Program-made: the position numbers and the translations under genes
Origin: a virus
DNA: 44,579 nt
IMG/VR virus record: IMGVR_UViG_3300036985_003015
Location: 1 to 44,579 of that record
Direction: 5' to 3' (one strand)
Shown: positions 1 through 7,438 of the stretch, in pieces
Layout: the number at the start of each line of letters is the position of its first letter
Numbering within the stretch: position 1 is the stretch's first letter
Notes under the pieces: generated by a model
Database searches by the model: none
Told to the model about the DNA's origin: nothing
What the model saw: the letters and a program-made list of their open reading frames with translations, nothing else

Positions 1-2542
1 AGGTCGTGTGTCCAGTAACAGCCAACGCACCAGCAAATGTGGCCTTGCTGTCTTGATCAACGGTAACCGCTGTAACTTGTGTCGTTGTAGTGTTAGGCGT
101 AACCTTAATTAAAGTTTTAGCACCCCTTGCTGTAGCGCCCCAATTCTCTGTAGCAACGCCCTCAAATGATGCTTGCGCGTAACCGTCTGAAGATGTAGTG
201 CCATAACCTGCAAGCTCAAACTTACCTAAACTATCACCGCTTAAAGGTGCTTGTGGTGTGCCAGCAGAGCCTCTGAACTTGGTAACCCGCATTGATGAGC
301 TGTTGGCATTGCTTGAATATCCACGCATTGCAATACGAGAGTTTGAATTATTATCGCCAACCGCTCTTACCAAAATAGTAGGAACTGTTGTAGTGCCTAC
401 ACCTAAGTGGTCAATGTTGACTACTGTTTGTGCGTTTAAATTTATTGCCGCACTGGCGCCAGTGTAAGGTATATACGTGCCAGACAATGATGGAATGTCA
501 GCAGAAACTAATGCTCTGAATGATGGCACCCCTGCTGATCCGTTAGGTGCTGCGTAAACATAATTAGCCGTTTGGCTAGTGAATACTGGTTGAGCGCCTA
601 CATCACTAGCCCCTAAAACAACAGTGCCGGTGTAACCGTTGACGCTTGTTACTGCGTCCGTGTTGTCAATCTTTTGCCATTCGGTGCCGCTGTAAATTGC
701 CCAGTCACCTACAGCCCATGTTGTGATGCCGTCGAGGTTGGTTGAGCCTGCTACAGAGACAACGTAGTAGTAGCCTTGCGTGCCTACGCCACTCGCTAGT
801 GTTGGTGTGTTGGTCGATGCGTTCCATGTGCCTTGGTATTTTAAAGCACCAAGCACGGCAGCAGGTAATTGGCTGGTAGGAACTGTACCACCGCCGTCCA
901 AGGTTGCCACACCGCCAGCTGCGCCGGCTGTTAGCAAGGCGGCAGAACCTAGTCCGCTCACTTGTGTGTTAGAGATGGCGATGTTAGTGTCAGCCAACGC
1001 CGTCAACTGCCCCTGCGCGTTAACCGTTGCTGTCAGTGTCTTGCTTGCCGAACCAACAGAGGCTGCCGTAACGCCGGTACTTGCTATGGCGATGGTGACC
1101 GCTGCAGAGCCGTTATAACTCGTACCTGACAGGCCTGTGCCGATAGTCAACGCGTTGGTGGCCGTTGCTGTAACGGTGGTTGATCCACCTAAGCTAACGG
1201 AGTTGCCGTTGATTGTGATTGAGCTATTAGTTAGTTGGCTGTTACCAATACCGCTAAGTGTGCCGCCAAGTGTTAAGTCACCACTGCTTGTGACTGTACC
1301 TGTGAGGGTAATGCCATTAACAGACCCGGTGCCACTAACAGAAGTTACCGTACCGCCGCCGTCTGCTACCCACTCAACGTCGGTAGCGCCTGAGTTAACG
1401 GTTAATCGTTTGTTAGCGTTGCCAGCATAGCTAGGGAGTAAGTTAATACGCGCGTCACCGGCGGTGCTTGCTCCTGTACCACCATCGGCTACGGCTAAGT
1501 CTGTAATCCCTGTTATCGACCCGCCTGTTATTGCGACAGCGTTAGCGTTTTGAGTGCTCATTGTGCCTAGACCAGACACGGCAGTGTTAGCAATGGCGAT
1601 GTTTGTATTGGTTACGCTAGTTACTACACCCTTAGAGTTAACCGCAAACACGGGCACGCTAGACGCTGAGCCGTAAGTGTTCGCCGTTACGCCAGAGGCA
1701 GGTAAGTCAGCGTTGACCATCAATCGGAACGTTGTCGGTGCGTCTACGCCTGTTGTAGGACCAGCGTAGATATAGTTAGCAGGCTGATCGGATACAATCA
1801 ACGCTGAGCCCCAGTCTGGTGCGCCTGCGCCGGTAGAGACCAACACTTGGCCTAGTATGCCGACGGTTGTTAGTTGAATGCCTGATCCATCAGAGTAGGC
1901 AACAGAACCAGCCATAGGGGAGGCATGCGCAACCCCTGTACCACCACTGACCATACCTAGTACGCCGGTTGTTTGTACCGTGCTGGCCAAGTTGACAGCG
2001 GGGTGAACGTGATCGCCACGTGCGGACTCATTAGCCACACCGGTAGTGGCTGCGCCTAAAGCCAATGGTGTAGCGCTTGAGAACACTGCGCTTAATGTTA
2101 CGTTGTTGTTTAGTGCACCGCCGCCTGACAAGCCTGTACCAGCGATGACTTGTCGTGTTACAGGAACAAAGCCTGACACTGAGAACGATGTGGTTGTCGC
2201 TGCGGTAACGCGGCCGTTAGCGTCTACAGTAAGTATGGGTAACTCTGAGGCGCTGCCGTAAACACCTGGCGTCACGCCAGTGTTATCTAATTGCGTTGAG
2301 CCAATGCCACCAACAGCAACGGAGATGGTCCTGTTGACGCTTAAGTCGCCGCCGCCAGTCAATCCTGTGCCCGCGTTAACTTGACGCGTTGTAGGCACAC
2401 CTGACACATTTAAAACGGCGTTTACTTGTACCTTATAGGTTACGCCATTGTTGACGTACATCATCCAGCCTAAATCAGACGGAGACGGATCCTCAGGCAG
2501 TTGCAGTATGGTAACAGGTACTAGATTGGATGGGACTGACAT
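1..2542 (-). CDS. Tail fibre / receptor-binding structural protein (3' end cut by window edge)
   Basis: An uninterrupted minus-strand reading frame of 847 codons starts at ATG 2542 (MSVPSNLVPVT) and runs off base 1 without a stop. It is rich in Gly, Thr, Ser and Val, and contains modules typical of phage tail fibres: two copies of a TRQV-AGTGL-GGG module (about residues 55-75 and 125-145), a DGGTGAST-AGDARINL segment and an AVGDWAIYSGTEWQKI segment. The distal part turns more varied (SNSRIAMRGYSSN), as in shaft-to-tip transitions. It probably forms elongated beta-structured fibres that contact the host. Its start overlaps the stop of the upstream gene by one base (TGATG), so the two are probably translationally coupled. 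The receptor-binding tip would lie beyond the window. Role inferred from composition and position. Confidence 0.8.
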   Translation of the reverse strand, partial: MSVPSNLVPVTILQLPEDPSPSDLGWMMYVNNGVTYKVQVNAVLNVSGVPTTRQVNAGTGLTGGGDLSVNRTISVAVGGIGSTQLDNTGVTPGVYGSASELPILTVDANGRVTAATTTSFSVSGFVPVTRQVIAGTGLSGGGALNNNVTLSAVFSSATPLALGAATTGVANESARGDHVHPAVNLASTVQTTGVLGMVSGGTGVAHASPMAGSVAYSDGSGIQLTTVGILGQVLVSTGAGAPDWGSALIVSDQPANYIYAGPTTGVDAPTTFRLMVNADLPASGVTANTYGSASSVPVFAVNSKGVVTSVTNTNIAIANTAVSGLGTMSTQNANAVAITGGSITGITDLAVADGGTGASTAGDARINLLPSYAGNANKRLTVNSGATDVEWVADGGGTVTSVSGTGSVNGITLTGTVTSSGDLTLGGTLSGIGNSQLTNSSITINGNSVSLGGSTTVTATATNALTIGTGLSGTSYNGSAAVTIAIASTGVTAASVGSASKTLTATVNAQGQLTALADTNIAISNTQVSGLGSAALLTAGAAGGVATLDGGGTVPTSQLPAAVLGALKYQGTWNASTNTPTLASGVGTQGYYYVVSVAGSTNLDGITTWAVGDWAIYSGTEWQKIDNTDAVTSVNGYTGTVVLGASDVGAQPVFTSQTANYVYAAPNGSAGVPSFRALVSADIPSLSGTYIPYTGASAAINLNAQTVVNIDHLGVGTTTVPTILVRAVGDNNSNSRIAMRGYSSNANSSSMRVTKFRGSAGTPQAPLSGDSLGKFELAGYGTTSSDGYAQASFEGVATENWGATARGAKTLIKVTPNTTTTQVTAVTVDQDSKATFAGALAVTGHTT

Positions 2543-2856
2543 CAGGGTGCCTTTTTCACAAATAAGTAACCGTCTTCGGCTTCTGTAGTAATAAACTGCT
2601 CACCATTTTGCGTAATTAAACCGGATGGGTTTGTATTAAGTGGTACATCAGGACGAACAAATGGCAATGTAATTTGATCTGACGGCCTAGGCGCTAGTCT
2701 GTAAGGATCGTATTGATCGCTGTCCTCTTTGCAAACCATTAAGTTTGGGTAGTTAGGGTCAGACATCAACTCACCAAGTGGGAACTTGCGACTACACCTG
2801 GCACATATACCTATGCCAAGGGTAGAATTACCTGTTGTGTCAAGAAAGTGCCCCAT
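2542..2856 (-). CDS. Small conserved phage protein with Cys-rich N-terminus
   Basis: A 104-residue protein with a possible zinc knuckle near the N-terminus (C-A-R-C at about 18-21, then a third Cys in MVCK near 42) followed by a Pro-rich, probably extended C-terminal half. I recall similar short proteins beginning MGHFLDTTGNSTLGIGICARC beside tail genes in environmental podovirus-like contigs, but know no assigned function. Its ATG overlaps the last base of the preceding connector-like gene, and its stop overlaps the tail-fibre start, so it sits in a tightly coupled late operon. A role in tail assembly or fibre attachment is plausible but only inferred from position. Only three of the four Cys usual for a zinc ribbon are clear. 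Confidence 0.7.
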   Translation of the reverse strand: MGHFLDTTGNSTLGIGICARCSRKFPLGELMSDPNYPNLMVCKEDSDQYDPYRLAPRPSDQITLPFVRPDVPLNTNPSGLITQNGEQFITTEAEDGYLFVKKAP

Positions 2857-3839
2857 TATCGTGTATACACTCCGATATTAGGCGTGATAGTTGTTGGGCT
2901 ACCATCGTTGTCGCCATCCCAAGCTGCGCGCAATGCCACCTCGGCCTTAGCGTCTAGCATCGGTATCAAGTTCATGTCGACCGCGTCTGTCTCCATCGCT
3001 AGCTTGGACGCTAACTTGGCCACGATGGCCTCGTACCAACGCTGTGGTATCTCTAGCTCTTGTTGCAACGTACCCACGTCCATGATTTGACGATGACGCC
3101 AAACAATTAGTTGCGCGTACTCTGCCGCTGGGTTTGGAGCCGGCCACAAGTGCAAAATAGGCTGGTTAATGTTACGTTGAAACCAGTACGTTGTTGGGCG
3201 ACCTTGAAATATTTGATTTGCTTGTGCAATGTAAGAGTCGCGGTTAAGCACGCCGAACGGTATCTCTGTTGGCGTGTTACCTAAGTATATCGTCTCGTAA
3301 CTTAACGTGCCTGAGTTGGCAGTTATTCTAAAGTACTTGTACGACCGAGCCGGGGTAATGTCTGTCCAGGTCCACTCGCCAGTGCTGGCAGCAGTTGTCT
3401 GCACCTCGACGTTTGCCCACGTAATGTCATCGTCTGACACGGCAAAGGTAACGGGCACTGCGGCTGCAAGCCACTTAATACCAACGGTACTCACTTGCGT
3501 AAACGTGCCGAAGTTAACCTTGTACGTTGTGGATGTGAATGTCTCTGGGCCTGTTACTTGTTGAAGTGAACGGTAGTTGGCGTTCATCACCTCGACGGTA
3601 CCAATTGGTAGCGTCACATCGGGTTGGCCTTCGTAGAACGGAATGATTAATTTTTCGATACACCAGGAAGGTGCCTTAACGCTTGCCAGCTCAGACAAGA
3701 GAAGATACAAAGCATCGGTTGCAATGCTTTGCATCTCTGCTGTGACGCGCTGGGCAGTCACACGGCAACGACGATAGGCGTGGTCAACCACCTTGTTCGT
3801 GTTAAATACCGTTGTGCTTACTGTTCCAGAAAATGCCAT
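2856..3839 (-). CDS. Tail/connector structural protein with inserted beta-sandwich-like domain
   Basis: The frame is open from 3893, but I choose ATG 3839 (MAFSGTVSTTVFNTNKV) because an AGGAG lies about 7 bases upstream and the 18 residues before it look non-native. The product is then about 327 residues. The N-terminus (VDHAYRRCRV, ATDALYLLLSELASV) and C-terminus (ELEIPQRWYEAIVAKLASKLAMET) are helical and resemble tail-stub or head-tail joining proteins of podovirus-like phages. Between them (about residues 80-200) is a Thr/Ser/Trp-rich stretch with YFRITANSGTLSYETIYLGN, which looks like a discoidin or carbohydrate-binding type beta-sandwich. It lies directly upstream of the Cys-rich protein and the tail fibre. 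Structural role is fairly safe; the exact position in the virion is inferred. Confidence 0.65.
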   Translation of the reverse strand: MAFSGTVSTTVFNTNKVVDHAYRRCRVTAQRVTAEMQSIATDALYLLLSELASVKAPSWCIEKLIIPFYEGQPDVTLPIGTVEVMNANYRSLQQVTGPETFTSTTYKVNFGTFTQVSTVGIKWLAAAVPVTFAVSDDDITWANVEVQTTAASTGEWTWTDITPARSYKYFRITANSGTLSYETIYLGNTPTEIPFGVLNRDSYIAQANQIFQGRPTTYWFQRNINQPILHLWPAPNPAAEYAQLIVWRHRQIMDVGTLQQELEIPQRWYEAIVAKLASKLAMETDAVDMNLIPMLDAKAEVALRAAWDGDNDGSPTTITPNIGVYTR

Positions 3840-3893
3840 CAAAAACTCCTGATTGTTGATGGCAGCTGTTACAGCGTACCCATTTTTTAACAT

Positions 3894-3936
3894 TATGCCC
3901 TATAATTGGCATAAATAAAACTACTATTTTTTAACT
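3894..3936. repeat. Hairpin plus 20-nt sequence repeated after the scaffold gene
   Basis: Bases 3917-3936 (AAAACTACTATTTTTTAACT) are identical to 7419-7438. Each copy straddles the 3' end of a minus-strand virion gene, in a different reading frame, so coding does not explain the identity. Next to it is a 6-bp inverted repeat, TATGCC (3894-3899) and GGCATA (3908-3913). A short hairpin also adjoins the second copy. It could be an mRNA processing or 3'-end stabilising element, or a weak internal promoter. Confidence 0.5.
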
Positions 3937-4304
3937 TTACCACCACACATAAGCATTGGAATACGTGGGTCACGACCGGCCGCCATAGCTGGACCCTTAA
4001 CAACGCGCTTTTGAACCATCTCTTCGCGCTGCATACGAGGTGTTTCGGTCTTTTCGTGCTTCATCATCGCTGATTTAGACGCATAACGCTCACCAGTGGC
4101 CTTTTCCATCACGCTGCCGCCTTTTTTAAGCGCTGTCAATGGAGCGCCCTTGTGCATTGCTTTTTCGTGCTTATGGATTGATTGTGCGATCATCTTTTTG
4201 TCTTGTTTCATGTCAGCTTTAACGTTGCCACCTTCGGCGTAGTTTTTGCCTTTCATCTTGCCGGCTGAGCCAAAATCAAACTCTTTTACATATGTACATG
4301 CCAT
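3924..4304 (-). CDS. Small Lys/Met-rich basic virion-associated protein with GG motifs
   Basis: A 126-residue, strongly basic protein with many Lys, Met and charged residues and little predicted fold. It carries three copies of a short Gly-Gly motif: YAEGGNV near residue 23, LKKGGSV near 61 and MCGGKV at the C-terminus. Related motifs occur in the large internal virion proteins of this genome. Small, basic and located among head and tail genes, it could be a packaged DNA-associated or internal head protein. I do not recognise a named family. ATG 4304 follows GGGGCAATATC, a usable ribosome binding site. Confidence 0.65.
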   Translation of the reverse strand: MACTYVKEFDFGSAGKMKGKNYAEGGNVKADMKQDKKMIAQSIHKHEKAMHKGAPLTALKKGGSVMEKATGERYASKSAMMKHEKTETPRMQREEMVQKRVVKGPAMAAGRDPRIPMLMCGGKVKK

Positions 4305-4314
4305 GATATTGCCC

Positions 4315-4734
4315 CTAGAACGTAGTTGGGTTGGCGTAGGTTTTAATGCACTCTAAGATGATTGTATAACGATCACCAGCGGCAGCACCGACGGTCGTGA
4401 ATAACACGTCGCCTGTCTTACCTGTGCCAGAGTTGTTTGGAATACCGCCAAAGTCTGAGAAGCACATCTTGTACATTACGTCAGCTGGGACTGTGTCAGC
4501 GATAACGTTTGTGTCTGCATTCCAAAGAATGTCTACAGCAACGCCAAATGTTTGCGCCCATATTTTATTAATCTTTACGCCTGTACAAGCACTACCGTTG
4601 GTGTTAACTGCTAAAGTTGAAACGTCAACCTTAACAACCGCAGCCTCACCTGTACCGTCTGAGATGTTTGTGAATTTTTGAATGACGAGTCTGTCGCCGT
4701 CAAGGATTGTTTGTGTGGTTACTGCATCTGCCAT
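4315..4734 (-). CDS. Putative virion (decoration or head-tail) protein
   Basis: A 139-residue protein rich in Thr, Val, Asp and Gly (starts MADAVTTQTILDGDRLVIQKF), with alternating hydrophobic and polar residues typical of a beta-sandwich. The ATG at 4734 is preceded by TAGGAGAACGAC, a strong ribosome binding site. It lies between the decoration-like protein and the basic GG-motif protein in the late operon. I recall proteins of this type next to capsid genes in environmental phages but no experimentally assigned role. Function is inferred only from size, composition and neighbours. Confidence 0.65.
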   Translation of the reverse strand: MADAVTTQTILDGDRLVIQKFTNISDGTGEAAVVKVDVSTLAVNTNGSACTGVKINKIWAQTFGVAVDILWNADTNVIADTVPADVMYKMCFSDFGGIPNNSGTGKTGDVLFTTVGAAAGDRYTIILECIKTYANPTTF

Positions 4735-4763
4735 GTCGTTCTCCTAAAATCAGTAGAGATGAT

Positions 4764-4779
4764 GGGAGCCGAAGCCCCC
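4764..4779 (-). terminator. TTCG-loop hairpin downstream of the decoration-like gene
   Basis: On the minus strand the sequence reads GGGGGC-TTCG-GCTCCC, a 6-bp stem (one G-T pair) with a stable TTCG tetraloop, about 15 bases after the stop of the decoration-like gene. There is no strong U-run, so it may be an attenuator or a barrier to 3' decay rather than a full terminator. A near-identical hairpin follows the capsid gene. Confidence 0.6.
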
Positions 4780-4792
4780 AATCATTATTAAA

Positions 4793-5134
4793 TTATGCTG
4801 CTGCGACTTGAGTCACAACAACACTATAGGTTGCTGAAGCTGCATCAACAGCTGCACCAGTAATGTTTGATGCACGAACAGTTACTGTGTTTGCGGCTGA
4901 AACAAAAGCGTTAAATACTAAACCTGCGGCTGGAGCTACTGGCAAACCTAACGATACAACGTTATTTACAGATGCGCCAGTTACTGTGATTGTTAAATCT
5001 TCTGAAGCTGCTGCTGCGATAGACGCAAAATTTAAGGCTGCAGAAGCGCCTAATATTGCTGTGATTTTTAAGCCAGAGCCTGCTACGAAGCCATTAGTTG
5101 AAATGATTGGACCTGTGAAGGTGGTTGATGCCAT
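4793..5134 (-). CDS. Putative capsid decoration protein
   Basis: I choose ATG 5134 (MASTTFTGPIISTNGF) because AAAGGAAAACATATC precedes it; the frame is open to 5179 but the extra residues (MHRLISETYAKGKHI) look non-coding. The 113-residue product is extremely rich in Ala, Val, Thr, Ser and Asn with alternating hydrophobicity (LTITVTGASVNNVVSLGLP), as expected for an all-beta decoration or stabilising protein. It lies directly after the major capsid gene and is bracketed by two near-identical TTCG hairpins with a structured leader upstream. It thus looks like a separately controlled, highly expressed unit, which fits a protein needed in hundreds of copies. Role inferred. Confidence 0.65.
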   Translation of the reverse strand: MASTTFTGPIISTNGFVAGSGLKITAILGASAALNFASIAAAASEDLTITVTGASVNNVVSLGLPVAPAAGLVFNAFVSAANTVTVRASNITGAAVDAASATYSVVVTQVAAA

Positions 5135-5162
5135 GATATGTTTTCCTTTTGCATAAGTTTCA

Positions 5163-5203
5163 CTTATTAGTCTATGCAACGTCTGCTAGGGCAGTCTAAT
5201 AAG
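5163..5203 (-). promoter_or_regulatory. Nested inverted repeat in the leader of the decoration-like gene
   Basis: A perfect 8-bp inverted repeat, CTTATTAG (5163-5170) and CTAATAAG (5196-5203), encloses a second hairpin, CTGC-TAGG-GCAG (5183-5194). It lies between the capsid hairpin and the ribosome binding site of the decoration-like gene. The transcript could fold into a branched 5' leader that stabilises the mRNA or modulates translation. An operator is an alternative. Confidence 0.4.
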
Positions 5204-5232
5204 CTAAAGTAAATAATCCTAGAAAGTTGGTA

Positions 5233-5248
5233 GGGGGCCGAAGCCCCC
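5233..5248 (-). terminator. TTCG-loop hairpin downstream of the major capsid gene
   Basis: The minus strand reads GGGGGC-TTCG-GCCCCC, a perfect 6-bp GC stem with a TTCG tetraloop, 14 bases past the capsid stop codon and followed by TACCAACTTTC. It is the twin of the hairpin at 4764-4779. It probably acts as a partial terminator or 3'-end stabiliser that raises capsid mRNA over downstream genes. Confidence 0.65.
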
Positions 5249-5261
5249 AAACCATTACAAC

Positions 5262-6176
5262 TTAGATACCAGCGGTACCGTAAGCGGCGCGAGGGTCAGT
5301 CCAACCTAGGCTATAACGCTCTGTTGCTTTGTAGCGCATAGAATCAGTCTCAAAATCCCCTTCCATCGATTTTTCCAAACCACGACGCATAACGATTTTC
5401 AAGCCTTCTGGCGCGTCTGTTTTCACCCACCAAGCGGTGTTTGAAGTCAAACGAGACATGTTAGCTTGACCACCAGCTAATAGACCCATTGATTTAATCG
5501 GGTTCAAGTCGTTGTCTGCTGTACCAGCTTTTAATACACTGTTCAACAATACTTCGCCTTGGAACACGTTAGATGGGCTCAATACTAGTTTTTGTGGTAC
5601 TAAACGGATACGTTTACCGTTGTTGTCCACTGCCTGACGGATTTGAATCAACATTTGCTCTAATGATGTTTGTGACAAAGCAGCTGCAGTAGTTAACTGG
5701 TTGCTGAATGTACCATTCACGATTGGGTGAGCAGTGTTGATCAATGAAACACCGTCGCCGCCAGCGTAAGCGTTGTTGAATGAGTTATTCAACACGTTAG
5801 CTGCCAAGGTCTCTTTTGTCTCAACCAAAGATTGAGCTAAGTGACGAGCGTATGTTTGACCGATACGGATATGGTCACCGTCTTCTACCAAGACTTTAGT
5901 CAAGGCAAAAGCTAGGCCATATACTTTGTACCAGTAGCGTTGTGCGAATAACACACCACCAGATTGGTAAGTAACTGCCATACCGTCTGGTAATTCAGGT
6001 GCTGCACCAAAGCCGTACAATACAGGCTCTTCGTGGTAGTTACGTTTGATACCTTGAACCTCATCAAACACGCCTTTCCACTCATCAGCACGTTGGCTGT
6101 AAATACCGTCAAAACTTTCGTTAAGGATCGGCTCAACAATGGACCTAAAGTCCGTACTTCTCATTGGGGTTGCCAT
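5262..6176 (-). CDS. Major capsid protein (Mu gpT-like)
   Basis: A 304-residue protein starting MATPMRSTDFRSIVEPIL. It has the layout of Mu gpT-like major head subunits with a HK97-type fold: an early helical arm (FDEVQGIKRNYHEEP), a central LTKVLVEDGDHIRIGQTYARHLAQSLVETKE segment that fits a spine helix, the NTAHPIVNGTFSNQ region, and the QKLVLSPSNVFQGEVLLNS segment found in many phage capsid proteins. It assembles the procapsid with the scaffold and portal encoded nearby. The start follows GGAGGTCTGACAA, a strong ribosome binding site. A stable hairpin follows the stop. Identification rests on remembered family motifs, length and the head-operon position. Confidence 0.88.
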   Translation of the reverse strand: MATPMRSTDFRSIVEPILNESFDGIYSQRADEWKGVFDEVQGIKRNYHEEPVLYGFGAAPELPDGMAVTYQSGGVLFAQRYWYKVYGLAFALTKVLVEDGDHIRIGQTYARHLAQSLVETKETLAANVLNNSFNNAYAGGDGVSLINTAHPIVNGTFSNQLTTAAALSQTSLEQMLIQIRQAVDNNGKRIRLVPQKLVLSPSNVFQGEVLLNSVLKAGTADNDLNPIKSMGLLAGGQANMSRLTSNTAWWVKTDAPEGLKIVMRRGLEKSMEGDFETDSMRYKATERYSLGWTDPRAAYGTAGI

Positions 6177-6189
6177 TTGTCAGACCTCC

Positions 6190-6795
6190 TTAGATTGACG
6201 CTGTAGCTGCTTTGTAAGCGTGTTCGTTGATACGAACATACGCAACAACATAAGCATCTGTTAGCGATTGGTTAATGTTAGTAGCGAAGCCAGTGATTTG
6301 GAACTGACCAGTACCTGAACCTTCGATAGCGGCTAAAGACGCTGTTGAAAGACCTGTACGGGTAGAACCACCTGGAGCTGCAAAGCCAGTAAAGTCACAT
6401 TGTTCACCTACGGAAGTTTGAACTGAATCAGTACCAGCAGTACCTGGATTTGTGTATTGAGCTTCAAACAGTGTTTCTGGATCATCGAACACATAAGCAT
6501 CGATTTCAGTAGCAGTACTACCACCAATCCAGTATGGAGAGATAGAAGGCTTGCCAGTTGAATCACGATACTCAACACCAGCTAAAGTACCAAGCAATGT
6601 TACGCCTGACACTGTACCTGTACGTGTACCATCTGATGTACCAAGTTGAACTGTACCAGCGTCTACTAATTTCACGGGATCATTTGAAAAAATGTTCGTG
6701 GCGTAGGTGCTAGCAATTGTATAAGCTTTCGGACGAATCTGACCACTGTTGTGGAAAGAAGGGCGGAAGCCAAAAGGTGCGCTTGTTGAAGGCAT
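6190..6795 (-). CDS. Conserved head-associated virion protein
   Basis: A 201-residue protein beginning MPSTSAPFGFRPSFHNSG, rich in Thr, Gly, Ser and Ala, with many short beta-like segments and no helical core. I recall proteins starting PFGFRPAYHPSG immediately upstream of capsid genes in environmental podovirus-like contigs. They are usually unannotated or called structural. It lies 13 bases before the capsid ATG, so the two are probably made together. A ribosome binding site (AAGGAGTAATTAAG) supports ATG 6795. A decoration or head-completion role is plausible but unproven. Confidence 0.7.
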   Translation of the reverse strand: MPSTSAPFGFRPSFHNSGQIRPKAYTIASTYATNIFSNDPVKLVDAGTVQLGTSDGTRTGTVSGVTLLGTLAGVEYRDSTGKPSISPYWIGGSTATEIDAYVFDDPETLFEAQYTNPGTAGTDSVQTSVGEQCDFTGFAAPGGSTRTGLSTASLAAIEGSGTGQFQITGFATNINQSLTDAYVVAYVRINEHAYKAATASI

Positions 6796-6822
6796 CTTAA
6801 TTACTCCTTAAAAAAAATAAAG

Positions 6823-7365
6823 TTAGGTCAAGTCAAATTGAGCTCGACCAGCATTTTTCCTCAAGTCCTGTGTACCATCACCTTCATATAGACGACTGCC
6901 GGTAGTTTCTGCATCGCGTTTAAGGAACTCGGAAGTATCCGTCAACTTTTCTAGCTCACGCAAAGGTGCATCGTGGTGCGCCTCTTGCATGTACTTCTCA
7001 TAAAGAGAAAGTGGTAGCTTGAATGCGAGCATTTCGTTAACCCCAATAAAGCCAATCCATTCACCTGTTTTAACAGATGTTGATTCCCAGCCAGGAATGT
7101 CTTCTGGCTTAATGGCTTCGTAACCCAACCGCATACGCATATTGATCGTATCTCGTGGGTTTGTAGTGGTCAACCAGCATACGTGGTATCCAGGTATTTT
7201 TGGTAGATCAGGAAGTGAAGATTGAAAGAACTGTTGCCGAAATATATCTAGACGGTCTGCATCCGAGATTTCACGATTCTCCGTGACAGCACGATTTTCC
7301 ATCGCGCGATCCCCACGACCATCACCTACACTTTTCTTTAAACGTTCATCATTTGTATTTGTCAT
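6823..7365 (-). CDS. Conserved hypothetical protein of the head operon
   Basis: I choose ATG 7365 (MTNTNDERLKKSVGDG) over the ATG 12 bases upstream because GGAG lies 6 bases before it. The 180-residue product has a charged, probably flexible first 40 residues, then a compact part containing PGYHVCWLTTTNPRDTINMRMRLGYEAIKPEDIPGW. It ends in a charged helical tail with an LYEGDGTQDLRKNAGRAQF segment. It lies between scaffold and capsid genes, where assembly chaperones or head-completion proteins are often found. I recall related proteins in environmental phages but no function. Confidence 0.65.
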   Translation of the reverse strand: MTNTNDERLKKSVGDGRGDRAMENRAVTENREISDADRLDIFRQQFFQSSLPDLPKIPGYHVCWLTTTNPRDTINMRMRLGYEAIKPEDIPGWESTSVKTGEWIGFIGVNEMLAFKLPLSLYEKYMQEAHHDAPLRELEKLTDTSEFLKRDAETTGSRLYEGDGTQDLRKNAGRAQFDLT

Positions 7366-7388
7366 TACTTGCTCCATTCAGCAATTGA

Positions 7389-7438
7389 TTAGAATTATGT
7401 TCTAATTTTTATAAAAAGAAAACTACTATTTTTTAACT
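7389..7438. repeat. Hairpin plus second copy of the 20-nt gene-end repeat
   Basis: Bases 7419-7438 repeat exactly the 20-nt element at 3917-3936, here overlapping the scaffold stop codon. Next to it is a 6-bp inverted repeat, TTAGAA (7389-7394) and TTCTAA (7400-7405). Each copy is therefore followed, in the direction of transcription, by a short AT-rich hairpin before the next gene. Confidence 0.5.

Noticed and set aside
258-2261. Plus-strand open frames within 1-2542
   Set aside because: They are antisense to the continuous tail-fibre frame, have no ribosome binding sites and show low-complexity translations typical of shadows.
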